NCBI GenBank assembly: GCA_014904845.1
Contig: MU119311.1
Coordinates: 1-64,000 of the forward strand
Length of the DNA stretch: 64,000 nt
Source of the DNA: Acephala macrosclerotiorum
Lineage: Eukaryota > Ascomycota > Leotiomycetes > Helotiales > Mollisiaceae
Direction of reading: 5' to 3'
Position numbers and translations under genes: made by a program. A model generated the notes under the pieces. That model did no database searches and was not told where the DNA came from. It worked only from the letters and a program-made list of their open reading frames with translations. Shown here one piece after another: positions 12,540-26,211 of the stretch; position 1 is the first letter of the stretch; the number at the start of each line of letters is the position of its first letter.

Positions 12540-15500
12540 TTAGTGCGCAATATAATTATACGAAAACATTTTAATTAATTTCTATTTAATTAATTATAGA
12601 ATTAATATATTTTAAACTCGAATTATTAGAATATTTTTAAATTTTTTCATATTTTTATTATTTTTTTAAAATAAAAATTTTTATAATAAAAACGAATTCG
12701 ATATTTAAATATCGAACTTTATAATAAAACGAGTTCGATATTTAAATATTATATAATCGTAAAAATTTTATTATTATTAAAATTTAATTTTTAAATATTT
12801 AATATTATTAATAAAGTAAATTTTTTAATAATTATAATATTTTAATATAATTTACTTTTCAATAAATTTTATTTTCTAATAAAAACTTTATTTTAATATT
12901 AATTACTTAAAAATAAACGTATTATTTTAATAAAAATTTTCTTTTAAAAAAATTATTTTTTCAAAAGTATTTTTTTTTAATACGAATCGATTTTTAAAAA
13001 TTGTATTATTTTAATACAAAAAATCTATAAATAAATATTATATTTTAATCGATTTTTTTTAAAATATAATATATTTTTTGAAATTTGAGATTTATAAATA
13101 ATATTATTTATTAATAATAATAATTTTTTAAAAAAAATCGTTTATAAATAAAAATTTCGTTTTAATACAAATAAAATTTATTAATAATAATTAACGTTAT
13201 ATTTTAATTTAATATAAATTATTTTTCAATAGAAAAAAAATAATTATAATTTAAATTAAAAATATAAATTAAATTAAATTCTTCGAATTTATATTTTTTA
13301 AAAAAAAATTATTATTTTAATTTAATTACGTTTTTTTATTAAATTAATATAAAATGTAAAAAGTTTTTATATTATATTTTATTTTTAATAATTAATAAAA
13401 TGTTTTAATAAAAAAATTTAACGTAATATAATTATTAAATAGTAAAAAAAAAAAATACGTTTAAAAATTAAATTTAATTAATAATTATTATTTATTTTTT
13501 ATATTTATTTATTTAAAAAATAATAAAAATTAATTATAATTTATTTAAATATACGTTAAATTTAATAATGTGATTAAAAAATATAATTATATATTTTAAT
13601 ATAATATAAAATACGTTTTTATATTTAAAAATATCGTAAATATTTAATAAATTTTAATATTTTAATTAAAAAATAAATTTAATTAAATTATCGTTAATAA
13701 AAAAATTTCGAATTATTATTTATTTTTTTTAATTATTTTTTTTAATAATTATAACTACGAATTTACTTATTTTTAATTTATAAGTTTTTTTGTAGTATAT
13801 TTATAAATATTTATTTATTTATATACGAAAAGTTTTCGATTGCGATTATAAATTAATAATTGTAAATAAAAATTTAAAATTTAATAAATTAAAAATAATT
13901 AAACTTTTTATTAATATTTGAAATTATTTCGAATTAAAAATATCGATTGAAAAAAAAGTTTTTAATTTTATAAAATTTAATAATTTATTATTAAAAAAAT
14001 TGTTTAATATTATAAATCGTTTTTAAAATTATTTATAATTAATTTTAATATTTTAATTTCAAAAATAAATAATAATTACATTCGATTATAAGTTTAATAA
14101 AATATATTTTAAATATTTATAATAATTCGATAGAATTATTTTAAACTTTTAAATAAAAATATTTAAACGAATTTTTTAAATTTATTTTTAATTTTTATAT
14201 ATAAATTATAAAATTAAAAATAAAAATTATTTTATTTAAATTATATAAATTTGTATTTATATATTATTCGTTTTTATATTATAAAGTAAATTAAAATTAA
14301 TAATATAAAATAGAAAATTTTATAAAATTAAATAATAATTTTTAAAAAAAAAATTCGTATAAAATTCGAATTATTTTATTTTTCGAATAAATTAATTAAA
14401 AATATCAATAGAAAAAATATAAAAAAACTAAAAACAATTTATTTAATCGAAAAATATTTACGTGCGAAATTAAAGCGTTATATACTAAGTATTTTAAATT
14501 ACGATAATCTTATTAAAACTATTAAATTTATAAATAATATTTTATTTAATATATTTTTAAAAAATTTTAAAATATTATTATTAATTTTTAAAATATTTTT
14601 AAATATAATAATCGAATATTTAAATAAAATATATATAATTTAAATAGTAAAAAAATTATTATTTTTAAAAACTTTTAATAAATAATAATTAATTAATTTA
14701 TATTTAAATAATAAATAAAATTATATATTTATAAAATAATTAATTAATAATATAATAAATTTAAATCTCGTTATTAAAAAAGTTTTATTCGAGAAATATT
14801 TAAATTTAATAAATTTTTTAAATAATATTATTTATTTTTACTAAAAATAATATAAATTTTTAAAAAATTAATTTATTTAAAATAAATAATAAACTCGTTT
14901 TATTAAAAATAAAAAATAAATTTTTAAATAATTATTTAAAAACGATTTTTTTCGTATTATATTTCATATTTATAATTTTTAAATTATAGATTTTAAAATA
15001 AAAACTTTATATAAAATAATTAATATAAAAATTAATAAAATTAATAATTATAATAATTTTATTATAATATAAAAACTAATTATTTATTAAAAAAAATTAT
15101 ATTATTTTTAGTTTATTTGAATAATTTAATATAAAATTTTAAAAGAAAATTAGAAATTGATAAAAACAATTAATTATAAAATAATTAAATAAATTGAATT
15201 AAAAGCGTTCAATTTTTTTAATTATAATTTATTCGTTTTTTAAAAATTAATAAATAATTTTCGTATTTTTTAATATATTAAAAATATTATTATTTGAAAT
15301 AATATTTTTATAAATTTTAAATTTATTAAATATTTAATTTTTATATTGTATTTTTTGTATTAAAATTTTAAATATTTAGAGTTTATTTTTTTAATTATAC
15401 GAAAATTATTTATAGAATTTTAAAAGCGCTTTAAATTTATAGTTCGAAAAATAATAAAAAATTACTATTTAAATATAAATTAAATTAATAAAAAAATAAA

Positions 15501-18500
15501 AATTCAAATATTTAAAATTATATTTAAATATTATTAAAGTAATTTAATTTAATAATTTGAGTATAATTATCATTAAATTTTTTTTTTAGTAATACGTTAT
15601 ATTTTGAATTTTGTTTTTAAATATATTAAAAAAAAAAAATTAAAAAATTATATTATAATTTAAAAAGTTCAATTTTCGTTTATAATACGATATTATATAT
15701 TTAGTATATTAATTTAAATTTAATTTAAAGAAAATTAATAAATTACGATTAATAAATTCAAATATAAAAATTATACGCGATATATTTCAAATATTTTAAA
15801 AAACGATTTAAAAATTTAATAAACGAGATTATTAAAATTTTAATATAATATAAATAGTATTTATTATAAATTCTTTTTTTATTTATTTTATAAATAGTAA
15901 TAAAAAGAAAATTAATAAATATTATAATCGAGTTTTTAAAGATTTTTATAAAAATAATCGAAAAAAAAATTTTATCGATTATTTTTATAAAAAAATAAAA
16001 GAAAAAAAACAAATATTAATTTTATATTTACTCGAAAATTAATATATTAAATGTTTTTTAAATTTGAAAATAAATAAAATTAAAAAATAATTATTTTTTT
16101 ATTAAACTCGATAAAAATAATTATAATATAAAAAATAAAATTTTAAAAATAAAATTCGTTGAAATAAAAAATTGAATTTATTTTATATAGTTCTATAAAA
16201 AACTCGATTAAACGTTTAATAAATAAAATATTATATTTCGAAAAAATTTCGTAAAAATTTTATAAAATTACTATTATTAAATTAAATAACGTTTATTTTT
16301 AACGAATTTAAAAAACATTGAAAAATATTTTTATTATAATATTTTAATAGAATTTATTAATAAAAAAAATATTTTAAATTACCAATTATTAATTTATTTT
16401 AAATCGCGAAAAAAAAATTTAAAAATTTATATTTATTATAATTTATAAAAACAAAAATTAAATTATTATTAAAAATCGTTATAAAAAAAAATTAAATATT
16501 AATAATAATATAAAATTATATATAAAGTTTTATTTTATATTTTTATAATATAAAAAAAAACTATTTTTAAAAAAAGTATTTAATATTATTATAAACGATT
16601 TAATTATATAATTTTAAAAATTATTCGAATTTTTTTTTATAAAAAATATATTCTAAAAATACTTTTTAATATTACGTTTAAAAATAGTTTTTATTTTTAA
16701 TAAATATATTTATAAATATATTAAATATAAATATATAATTAATAAAATATTATATTTATAAATTTATATAAAAATAATTTTATTTAAAAAAAAATTCGAA
16801 AAAAATTATTAATATTTTTATTTTTAATTATAATAATATTATAATCTTTTATTTATTTTTTATATTAATTCGTTTTTACGTTTTATAAATAATAATTTAA
16901 TTAATAAATAATAAATAAATAATTTTATATAAAAAAAAATTATTAAAATATATTTATAAATAATTATTTTTATAAAAAAAAAATAATAAAATTAATTTTA
17001 TATAAATAATCGAATAAAACTTATTATTAATTTATTTTATATTCGTATTATTATAAAATTTAAAAAAATTTACGTTTAAAATATTTTTTTTTTAAAAATT
17101 TAAACGAATAATTTATAAACGATTATAAAAAATTATATTAAAATATTAAAATTTTTATAAAATTAAATTTATTAATAAATATTTATTTTAAAAACGTATT
17201 AATATTAAAAAAAGTATATATAAATTTTTATTATTAAAATTTTATTAATATTAAATATAATTATTTTAATTTACGTTTTTTTTATTTATTTAAAATAAAA
17301 AATATTATAAATTCTTTTTAATAAAAATTTGAAAAAAGAAAAAAAATAATTAATTATTTATAAAATATATTATATTATTATATATATATTATAAATTAAA
17401 TAATAAAATTATTAAATATTTTTAAATTAAATTTTATTAATAAAAATTTAATTTTTTTTTTAAATAAATATTTAAAATTTTCGTAAATATATTTTTTTAT
17501 TTTATTTATATATTTAAAAGTATTAAATTTTCGAGTAATAAAAATTAATATAATATAATTAATATAATTATATTTTTTAATTTTATAAATATTATAAAAA
17601 ACTTTATATCGAATTAAAAATTACGTAAAAATAAAAATTTATTTAAAAATATTTTTATTTACGTTTTTTCGAAATATTTCTTTTTTTGAAATTTATAATT
17701 TTAAAATTTTATTAATATTAATTAAATATATTAATATATATTAAATCAAATTTATTTATATTTTTTATTAAATAAAATATTAAATATATTAAAAATTATT
17801 TTATTAATTATTCGAATTATTTTTTATTAAATATAATTTTTTTTTTATTTAATTTTTAATTTTTTAATATGAAAATATTTAATTAATTAATAAAAATTAA
17901 AATAATTTTTTTTAAACGTTATAATTATATTAAATAAATTTATTAAAATATTATTTTATTTAAATTCGAATTAATTTATATTAAATAAAATATTCGTATT
18001 TATTTTAAATAATATTAATAAGTAAAAAATACTATATTTATATATAAATTTTAATTTTTAAATAATAATTTTAAATTTATATTATTTTTTTGTAAAAAGT
18101 TTATTATTCGATTTTTTGAATTTAATAATTATAATATTAAAATTGAAAAATATAATTAAAAATAAATAGTTTTGAATTTAAATAAAAAAAATAAATTATT
18201 TTATAATTTAAAAATAAAAATTTATTATATAAGTATATATAATAAAATAATAATTTATTTTGAATTAAAAAATAAAAAAAAATTTTAAATTTTAAAAATC
18301 GATAAAATATTTTTAAAAGTTTTATATTATTTATACGAAATATTATTATTTTTTTATAAATTTATTTTAAATTTTAAAAATTTTAATTTTATATTATTTT
18401 TTAATTTAAAATTATATTTTATAATAAATTTTTAATTGTAATAATTATTTGTATTTTAATCGTTAAATATATAATTTTAAACAAAATATTTTATTTTAAT

Positions 18501-19205
18501 ATTATTAATTTTATTAAAAATAATATTTTTACGTCGAATTATTTAATTATATTTTTAAAAGATTTATAATTTTCGTTTTTTTTTATTAATATTTTTAATT
18601 TATTATTTTAAAATATATTTAAATATTTTAATAATATTTTAATAATTATTATAAAAATAATAATAATAAATAAATTATTTTAATTATTACGTAATATTTA
18701 TTAATTTTTATTACTAATAAAAACAAATTCATTTTTCGATATTAATTTATATTATTAATAATTATTATAATATTTTATTTTATAATTATTTATTTTTTGT
18801 AAATTGTATTAAAGAATTTTTTAATTTAATTAATATAATTACGTTTTTAAATATCGAGAATTTTATTTTATTTATAAAATTATTTATTATTTTTAGATTT
18901 TATTTAAATAAAATCGCAATTTTTTTATAATAGAATTTTTAAATTTATATTTTTTTTATTTTTATAAAAAAACGAAATAATATTAAAATTTGTTTGAAAT
19001 TTAAATTAAATTAAATTCGTTATAAAGTTTAATAAATAATTTTTAATTAAATAAATAAATTAAATAAATATTTTATAATATACTATTTTAAATATTACGA
19101 AAAACGATTAAAAAATAGTATTAATACTTAGAAAAATACATAGAATTATAATCGCGATAATTATAATATAAATTTTAAATAATATTGAAAATTTGATTTT
19201 ATTAA
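12540..19205. repeat. AT-rich RIP-mutated block
   Basis: About 6.7 kb of near-complete A+T with the residual C mostly as CpG. It holds no coding feature; an 84-codon open frame at 15758-16012 is an artefact of composition, being mostly Ile, Phe and Lys. The size could hold one or more mutated retroelements, but no pol motif could be read with confidence. Confidence 0.9.
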
Positions 19206-20302
19206 CGTTAAACATGCCTTCGCTTCGTTCCTCGATCAGGTGGTGCCTAGCACGGCTCGTACCTCGCGAGTGCACCCCCACCTTCTCTTGTTTCTACGCT
19301 TGTCACGTTTGTCCTATACTCGACCGGGAATGGCTACTAATTTAGATTTACTTTAGATCTATTCAACGATCCAAGTTTGAAGTCAAAAGCTTCTAATTTG
19401 AGCGTTTTATAAGCATTTGAAGTTGGAATGATTCTCGTTGATACGAAGAAAGTGGTTCGCTTGGAAAAACGTTCTTCCAGAGCCGGATAAGCTGATAAAC
19501 TGATAGGCCGATAAGAGCCTTAGGCAAAAACACACTTCCTATAGAGTCTTACACCAGGGGGACACTCCCTGGGACCTCCGTCTCTTATATTGAGTTACTA
19601 CAATTGATTCAATTGATTATATATAGTTATTAAGACTATACTTACTAAGAGAACACTTTTTGAGACTCCCGTCTCTTATATTAAGTTGCTACGATTGATT
19701 TAATTGATCGCATTTCTCTAAGGCAGATTCTGCCGGGCAGTGAAAGCTCTCTCAACGAGCGCAATCGCGATTTACAGCATTTCGCAACTGAGATTGAGAT
19801 TGCGCAACAACTACTTATTTAAATGAGCTGAAATTAAAAATTTGAATAGTATAAACATATTTTCAATTTATATTACAATTATAAGAGGTCTATTAAATTT
19901 ATAAATAAGTAATTAGAATCGTAAAATTTTCAAAATTTTGGTGTTCTTGAGCTCGGCTATACGGCAGCCTTAATGGCCTAAGGTATCTGAGTTTTTTTTG
20001 AACCAATTAAACGTCGAGAATCAAAACATAGTACTATTTACTTTTATATTTTGCAAATTTTAATTTAATTTAAATTTTCAAATTTAGTTTAATATATTTT
20101 ATAAAAGTGATTATAAAATATAAAATGGATTAAAAAAGAATTGAAATATGTTTTTAAATCGTAATATTTTATTTTTAAACTCAAAAATCGAAATGAGCTC
20201 TCAATTGCCAGTAGACGGCGTGGGGGTAGTCACGAGATCCAAAGGTCTTCTACGGGTGGGGGTCGTCCCTCTCTCTCTACTCTGCGCTGCCCTAGGCAAT
20301 TA
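19206..20302. other. Less mutated islet inside the RIP domain
   Basis: A sharp composition change at about 19206 brings normal C content back. It is clearest at 19206-19800 and 20195-20302, with a partly mutated middle. No coding frame or RNA gene is recognisable. It contains a direct repeat of about 80-bp offset at 19577-19710, and a segment of about 100 bp bounded by AATTGCC (20203) and GGCAATT (20295). Confidence 0.6.
19577..19710 (+). repeat. Imperfect direct repeat, offset about 83 bp
   Basis: Two units share TCTCTTATATT(G/A)AGTT, then CTAC(A/G)ATTGATT(C/T)AATTGAT. Differences between units are C/T or G/A, consistent with mild RIP or simple drift. Confidence 0.65.
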
Positions 20303-22258
20303 AATTAAATTTTTTTTGAAAGTAATTAATTTTTATTTTTAATTTTATTAAAAATATTTTATATAATTATTTATTTATAAATAAATATTTTTATTTTATT
20401 TTTATATTAAAAATATAAAAATTTAATAATATATATTTTTAATTTAATTTATTTTATTTTTTATATATTTTATATATATATTTTTATTTTAATAAATTTT
20501 TTAAATTAAAAATATTATTTAAATTTAAATATTTTTTTTTATTTTTTTTTCGAATTTTAAAATTATATTTAAAAATTAAATTTATTAAATTTAAAAATTA
20601 TTAATTTTAAAATATATTTTTATAAATAATAATATAAAAAATTGAAATATTTTTACGTTTTTATATTATTATTTGTTGATTTTTAATTAAAAAATATTTT
20701 TTATTAATTAGTTTTATAATTTAATTAATTTTATTATAAAAAATGTTTTTTTTTTAAAAAAATTATAAAATATTTTCAAAATTTGTTATTTTTTAATTAT
20801 ATTATAATTTTAAAATATATTTATAAAAATCGATAATTTAAAATATTAATATTTTTTAAATTTAAATAATTTTTTCGATTTTTAATTTTGATTTTTATAA
20901 ATTGAAAATTATTTTATTTTTTATTAATAAAAAATTTTCGCGATTTAAAAACGTTAATTTATATAAAAAAAAAATATTATATAAATTAAAATAAATATTT
21001 AAAAAAAAAACGAATTATATTTATTTTTAAATATTGTTTTAATTAAATAATAAATAAAAAGTAATTAATAATATATAATATATATTTTAATTTAATAAAT
21101 TTCGAAATAAAATAATAAAATTTTTATAAATTATTACGAAAAATTTTATTTTCTTATATATTAATATTTCGAGTATTAATTTAATTACGTATTACGAATT
21201 ATATAATTCGTAGTAACACTTTTTAATTGAATTAAACTCTTTATTACTATTGTAATATTACTATATATACGTAATATAAATATTATATTTATTAATTTAA
21301 TTATTTTTTAAATTAATATAATTTTTTTGTTTAATAAAATATTAATTAATATTTTTTTTTTTTATGAATTTTTTTTTTAAATTATTCGTATATTAATAAT
21401 ATATTTAATAATATATTATTAATCGTTTAATATATTAAAAACGAAAAAACAATTTTCGTTCGATTTTTTTATTATAAAAAAAAATTTAATAATAATTATT
21501 TTCGTATTTATATTTGTAATATTCGATATACGATTTATTTTTATTTATAATTATTAGAAAAAAATTTGAATTAAACGAGTTCGAAAGAATTATTATTTAA
21601 TTAAAAACAAAAATTATATATTAATATTATCGAATTATATATTAATTTAAATTTTATTTATTTTGAATAAAATTGAATTCATTATAAATTAATTTAAAAT
21701 ATTATTTTTTTATTCAATATATTAAAATTCTTTTTTTTTACGTTTTATTATTAATTTATTTATTAGTAGTTTTTTTTAAAAAAAATATACTTTTTTTTTA
21801 AATTTATAATTTTTAAAGTTCGATAATTATATTTTATTAAAATTAATAAATACGTTTAAATAATAAATATTTTATAAATAAAATTTAATATATCGTTTTA
21901 AATTATATATATTTTAATATTTTCTTTTTTAAAAAAAATATTTTATTTAATTATTATTAAATTCAATAAAATAATTTTAAATATAATTTTTTTAAAAAAT
22001 TAAAACTAGAAAATATTATATATATTAAAATATTTTTAAAAAATAATTATTAAAATAAAATAAATATATATTAAAAAAATTAATAGTTTTATTATAAATA
22101 AAATAATTATATTAAATATTAATTATTTTTAAATAATTTAAATAATTTTAATAATATATTTTTTATAATTTTTTATTGAAAATTTATATATTATATAATA
22201 AATATAATTTTATAAAATCGTAAAAATTTTTAAAAAAAATTTTATAATATATATATTG
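20303..22258. repeat. AT-rich RIP-mutated block
   Basis: Near-pure A+T with CpG as the main remaining C context and no readable gene. It ends abruptly at the unmutated repeat that begins near 22259. Confidence 0.9.
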
Positions 22259-22513
22259 TAGAAAAGCAATAGAGCACAAAGCAAAAAGGCCCAATCGTAG
22301 GTCAGTTCGTCTTAGCCAGTGGGCTAGACTCATTCGAAGTAATCCGCAATCCGTAAATCAATCAATCAATTAGTCAGAGTAGAAGTAGAAAGGGTTGTTG
22401 ATTAGTCTATGGTGAGCGAAAGCTCCTTATGTACTAAAAGACACGTGACCAGTACTGCCCTCGAAACTAGCTATTTACAAGGATTTTTGAAGAGAAAGTA
22501 TATAGTCCCACCA
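22259..22513 (+). repeat. Unmutated copy of a RIP-targeted repeat (possible LTR)
   Basis: A 255-bp segment of normal composition set in RIP-saturated DNA on both sides. It matches the mutated copy at 3580-3835 along its length. It begins TGTAGAAAAGC and ends in CCACCACA, so TG...CA ends typical of an LTR are present, but no target-site duplication can be assigned in this AT context and no internal retroelement domains are visible. Confidence 0.75.
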
Positions 22514-23600
22514 CAATATACGTATTTTTAATTTGAAATTTTAATATAAAAAATTAATAATTATAAAATTTTCGAATATTTATTTATTTATTCGTTAAAG
22601 ATTTTTTTTTTTTTTAATAATAATATTTATTTAATTTAAATTTTAATCGTATTTCGTTTTTATTTTTTTATCGATATATAATTACGAGATTTTTTAAAAT
22701 TTTATATTTAATTTTACTTTAAATAAAAATAATAAAAAATAAATTTAATATTAAATAAATATATTTTAATATTAAATAAATATATTTTAATATTAAATAA
22801 ATATATTTTAATATTAATATTTATATACGAAAAAATATCGTATAATAATATTTTATTAAATTTTTTTTTTTTTTAATTTTTTTTTAATTTTTTTTTCTTT
22901 TTTTTTTCGATATTTTCAAAATTTGTTTATAATAAGTTTTTTTTTAGTATTTAAAAATTTAATAATTCGTTTTTATTATTAGAATTAAATTTGATTTTTA
23001 ATAATAATTAAATTATTTCGTTTTTAATAATTAAAAATATTTTATTATTTTTAAATTTAAATTGTTTTTAATAAAAAATATTATTATAAATTACAATTTT
23101 AAAATAAAATTATAATTTGAAATTGATTATTAATAATTTAATAAGTTTTATTAGTAAAATAAATTTTTTAATTATTAATATTAATATTATTCGTAATATA
23201 AAATTTATCGAATATTTTTAAGTTTTTATATTTAATTGTAATTATTTTTTATATTTTAAAATAAATTTTATTTAATAAAAATTAATAATACGAAATTGAA
23301 AATAAAAATAAATTTATATTAATTAAAAATAATTTTTTAATTTGAAAATCGTATATAATAAAAAAATATTTATAATTATTATATAATTTAAAATTTTGAA
23401 ATTTTTAAAAAAAAAGTTTTATTATATCGATTATATTAATTAATCGATAAAAAAAAAAAATTTAATATTTAAAACTTTTAATATAATTAATACATTTTAT
23501 TTTTTTTAAAAATAAAATATATTTAATATTTAAAACGTTTAATATAATTAATATATTTTATTTTTTTTAAAAATAAAAAATAAAATTTTATTTATAATTT
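22514..23600. repeat. AT-rich RIP-mutated block with minisatellites
   Basis: RIP-saturated. Two tandem arrays are visible: a 21-bp unit repeated about 3.5 times at 22746-22818, and a 61-bp unit repeated twice at 23461-23582 whose copies differ at only a few positions, one of them C/T. It abuts the piggyBac inverted repeat on the right. Confidence 0.85.
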
Positions 23601-23645
23601 TATCTCACGAAATAACAGGAGTTTCGGACTCAACTCCGATGGTAG
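23601..23645 (+). repeat. Left terminal inverted repeat of the piggyBac element
   Basis: The first 27-28 bp match the right end perfectly in inverted orientation. Similarity continues imperfectly through CTCCGATGGT to about 23645. Confidence 0.88.
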
Positions 23646-23777
23646 GTGCGCAGCGCTAAAAAAGCACTTTACGCGTGTGCACAGGGCAATGCGGCTTAAA
23701 ATAAGCTGCGCGCTAAAGATAATCATGAAATTGATATAAAAAAGAGAGGCTATACTACTAAAACTGTAAAAACGCAG

Positions 23778-26061
23778 CTATTTAGAGCCCAATTGGTGAT
23801 AATCTAAGAAACAATCGCTACATAATGGAACAGAGCACATATAACAGCCTTGCGCAGTCTTTTGTACCTTATTCCTTGCACCTTGAAAGCTCCGAAATCG
23901 ACAATAATAACATTGCTTCTTAGCCAAACCATCAGATATTTGGTGGTACTGCGTAGGCAAAGATTCTGCGTTTGGAGCCTTAAAAGTATGCTTTTTATCA
24001 ATTCGAACGTCCCAGGACTCTACTCGAGGTACGTCTTTGATAAGTGAAGCAATCAAAGACTCTCTGAAATCCCTCTGCTTTTGACGGTCTTTCCTAACCT
24101 TGCCTTGGCTCTCTTCCTCCATTCTCCATAATATAAACGAATTTATAATTACAGCGTCAAGAAGAAAGAACCAATATGGCAGCCAAGAACGTCTTGTGAT
24201 TTGGTAGGTAGAGTAGTCTTCGCGGAGTTGATCATGCCGATCTACGCCATTCATCCAAGTATTGTAGTCGTCGACGAGCTTTGTAACTGGGAGAGCAAGC
24301 TTGCTTGAATAGAATCGCTGCGTAGGTTGCTGAGGGTTGGTAGAAGAGGTAAAGATATCGAATATTGCTTTCGTCTTTGTAGGCATAGTCGCAGAGTCTC
24401 GAGGGCGTCGCCGCGCCTTAATCATGTAACCTTTTCCATCATGAATAGTTGTAAGACCTTTGACAACAGCTTGGTCTTGCCATATCCAAGCTAGAACCAT
24501 CTCTCCTCCCTCCTTAAACAAGCACTTCGTGCGCAGCTCTCCCCATTGTAGTATCTTGCCATTCTGCTTATCGTCGGTCTCGGTAGTAAATTCGCCCTCC
24601 ATACGATTCGCCCGCACAGTGCCGCATGCGCCGATTCCGTAGCTGCGGAGCGTCGAGAAGAGTTTGTAGCTTGAGAATAAGTTATCCATAAAGATAGAGA
24701 AGGGATACTTGTCATATGGAAGGTTGAGGGCCAGAGTTAAGACTCCTAGAGAAGTATTAGGGAGAGTTGGATGCGATTTCCTAGTCTCGGCGATTCCCTG
24801 AGTCCCTGCGATAGCGCGTCAGCTGATGTGGAGCTAGCTTGTTTAGGCAGTTGGCTAGCCTGAAGTAGTAAGGCTTCGCTTAGTCACCCCCACCAAGATT
24901 GTCACCACTAGCATCATCGACATCACTAATTTTCAAAGAAATCAACAACAAATATCGATAAATCGCCATACCTTGAGTCCCTGAATAATACAGCCAATCG
25001 AGGAGATATCCTTTCTCACAAAGAGCCCACATCTTAAATCCATCAGGGTCTGGCTTCCCAGGAACCTTAGTTCTGTGCAAAGATCTACCCCGCCATCCGC
25101 ACATAATCTCATCATACGACAACCTCGACCCTGGGATAACAACTGACTGGAACCTTTCTTGGAGGTGCTCATCCAGAGGTGATAGCTTGAAGTGCCAATC
25201 GCTGGCGACGTCCTTGTGCTCTCGATCGACCTCCCAATCCGACACTTTAAACATAGCCTTTATTTGCATGTATCGGTTCCATCGCATAAGGTGGACTGGA
25301 GAATGTCGAATTGGGTGCTCCCAGTGGGCCTTCGGATTGTTATGGCGCCAAATACCCATATGGATAAGAATGGCGATATATACCTTGATCTCTTGGGCGC
25401 TAGTAGGTTTAGACCAGCGAGGAACTGGCTTTGCAGGATACAAGGTATGGTAAGCCTCCGCATACTTATTAGTATGTTCTGCGAGTATATCAAAGATCTG
25501 ATCTGTAAAGAATAGCTTAAAGAAGTCGATAGGCTCCCTGCTACCCATATCATCTGGCGGAACAAACCTCAGTGGGCGTGGAGGCTCTGGCATATCTAGA
25601 GGTACGAAGCTCAGGTCCAGTTGGGCGCTCTGGATAATATTCTCATGGGCTTGCCGCATATGCTTTTTATGGCGATTATTGGCAGCGCCGTAAGTTGCTC
25701 CTCCTGGCGTCAAGTCTCCATTTAGTATCTGATTATTATAGTAAAAATCCTTATCAAATACGTACGGCGACGACGCGTTACCATATCGATAAGGTGAGGA
25801 CTGGGCAGGTGGAGGAGAGGATTCAGCACGCTGGCAACGCGCTCTCTTCGAAGGTCGACGAGTAGGCGTTTTAGGAGCAGTCACATTTGGTGCTAGAGGG
25901 GAGGGAGGAGCTGCAGATGCAACGGTATCTTGTCGAGGGCGACGAAGGCGATTAGAGCGACGTCGAGTAATAATGGGCTCTTGGATGGGCTCCCGAATAG
26001 CTTCATTTTCAGCTCTGTTTGGCGTTGCGAAGCCAGGGGTTGACGGCGGGGGCGAAGACAT
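23778..26061 (-). CDS. piggyBac transposase (DDE_Tnp_1_7 type)
   Basis: A 705-aa transposase made of two exons, 26061-24972 and 24805-23778, with a 166-nt intron GTATGG...GCAG. It cuts and pastes the surrounding element. Residues 1-130 are basic and proline-rich (DNA-binding, nuclear). The DDE core has the first Asp in SRLSYDEIMCGWRGR, the second in PFSIFMDNLFSS, and the third in WMNGVDRHDQLRE, the normal order. The C-terminus carries the cysteine-rich zinc domain CYYC...CYMC...CSDC typical of the family. Without splicing the first exon ends at a stop after GDNLGGGD. Spacing and length suit an active enzyme; activity itself cannot be judged. The start is the first Met, about 190 bp inside the right repeat. 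Confidence 0.88.
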
Positions 26062-26211
26062 CGTTTCACTGGAAAAGCATCAAAAGTTACACGTTCTACA
26101 TTGTTCAGCTAGGTGCATCCATATGTTTTGTGTGGTAGGGCAGAGCCCTGGCATGTTGACGTGTTTTCACGCGATGCAGGTGATGTTGGCTAGCCCTAGG
26201 CACGGACCATC

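Larger units (their letters stand above)
10039..12540. other. Non-coding accessory stretch bounded by inverted repeats
   Basis: Base composition is not RIP-saturated, yet no gene family is recognisable. An open frame of 164 codons (10608-11102, plus) has no domain and an unlikely composition. The stretch includes two inverted copies of a repeat of about 95 bp (10302-10394 and 12229-12327) and several ATTC(A/G)TGCAG motifs between 10.9 and 11.4 kb. Confidence 0.5.

Noticed and set aside
15758..16012. 84-codon open frame inside the AT block
   Set aside because: Composition artefact: almost only Ile, Phe, Lys, Tyr and Asn in RIP-saturated DNA.
12540..19205. Possible reverse transcriptase remnants
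   Set aside because: Some AT-biased runs could be imagined as mutated YxDD motifs, but without a reference the reading is arbitrary.
19225..19265. GGTGGTGC...GCACCCCCACC considered as a tRNA or structured RNA
   Set aside because: Arms do not pair well and no T-arm motif follows.
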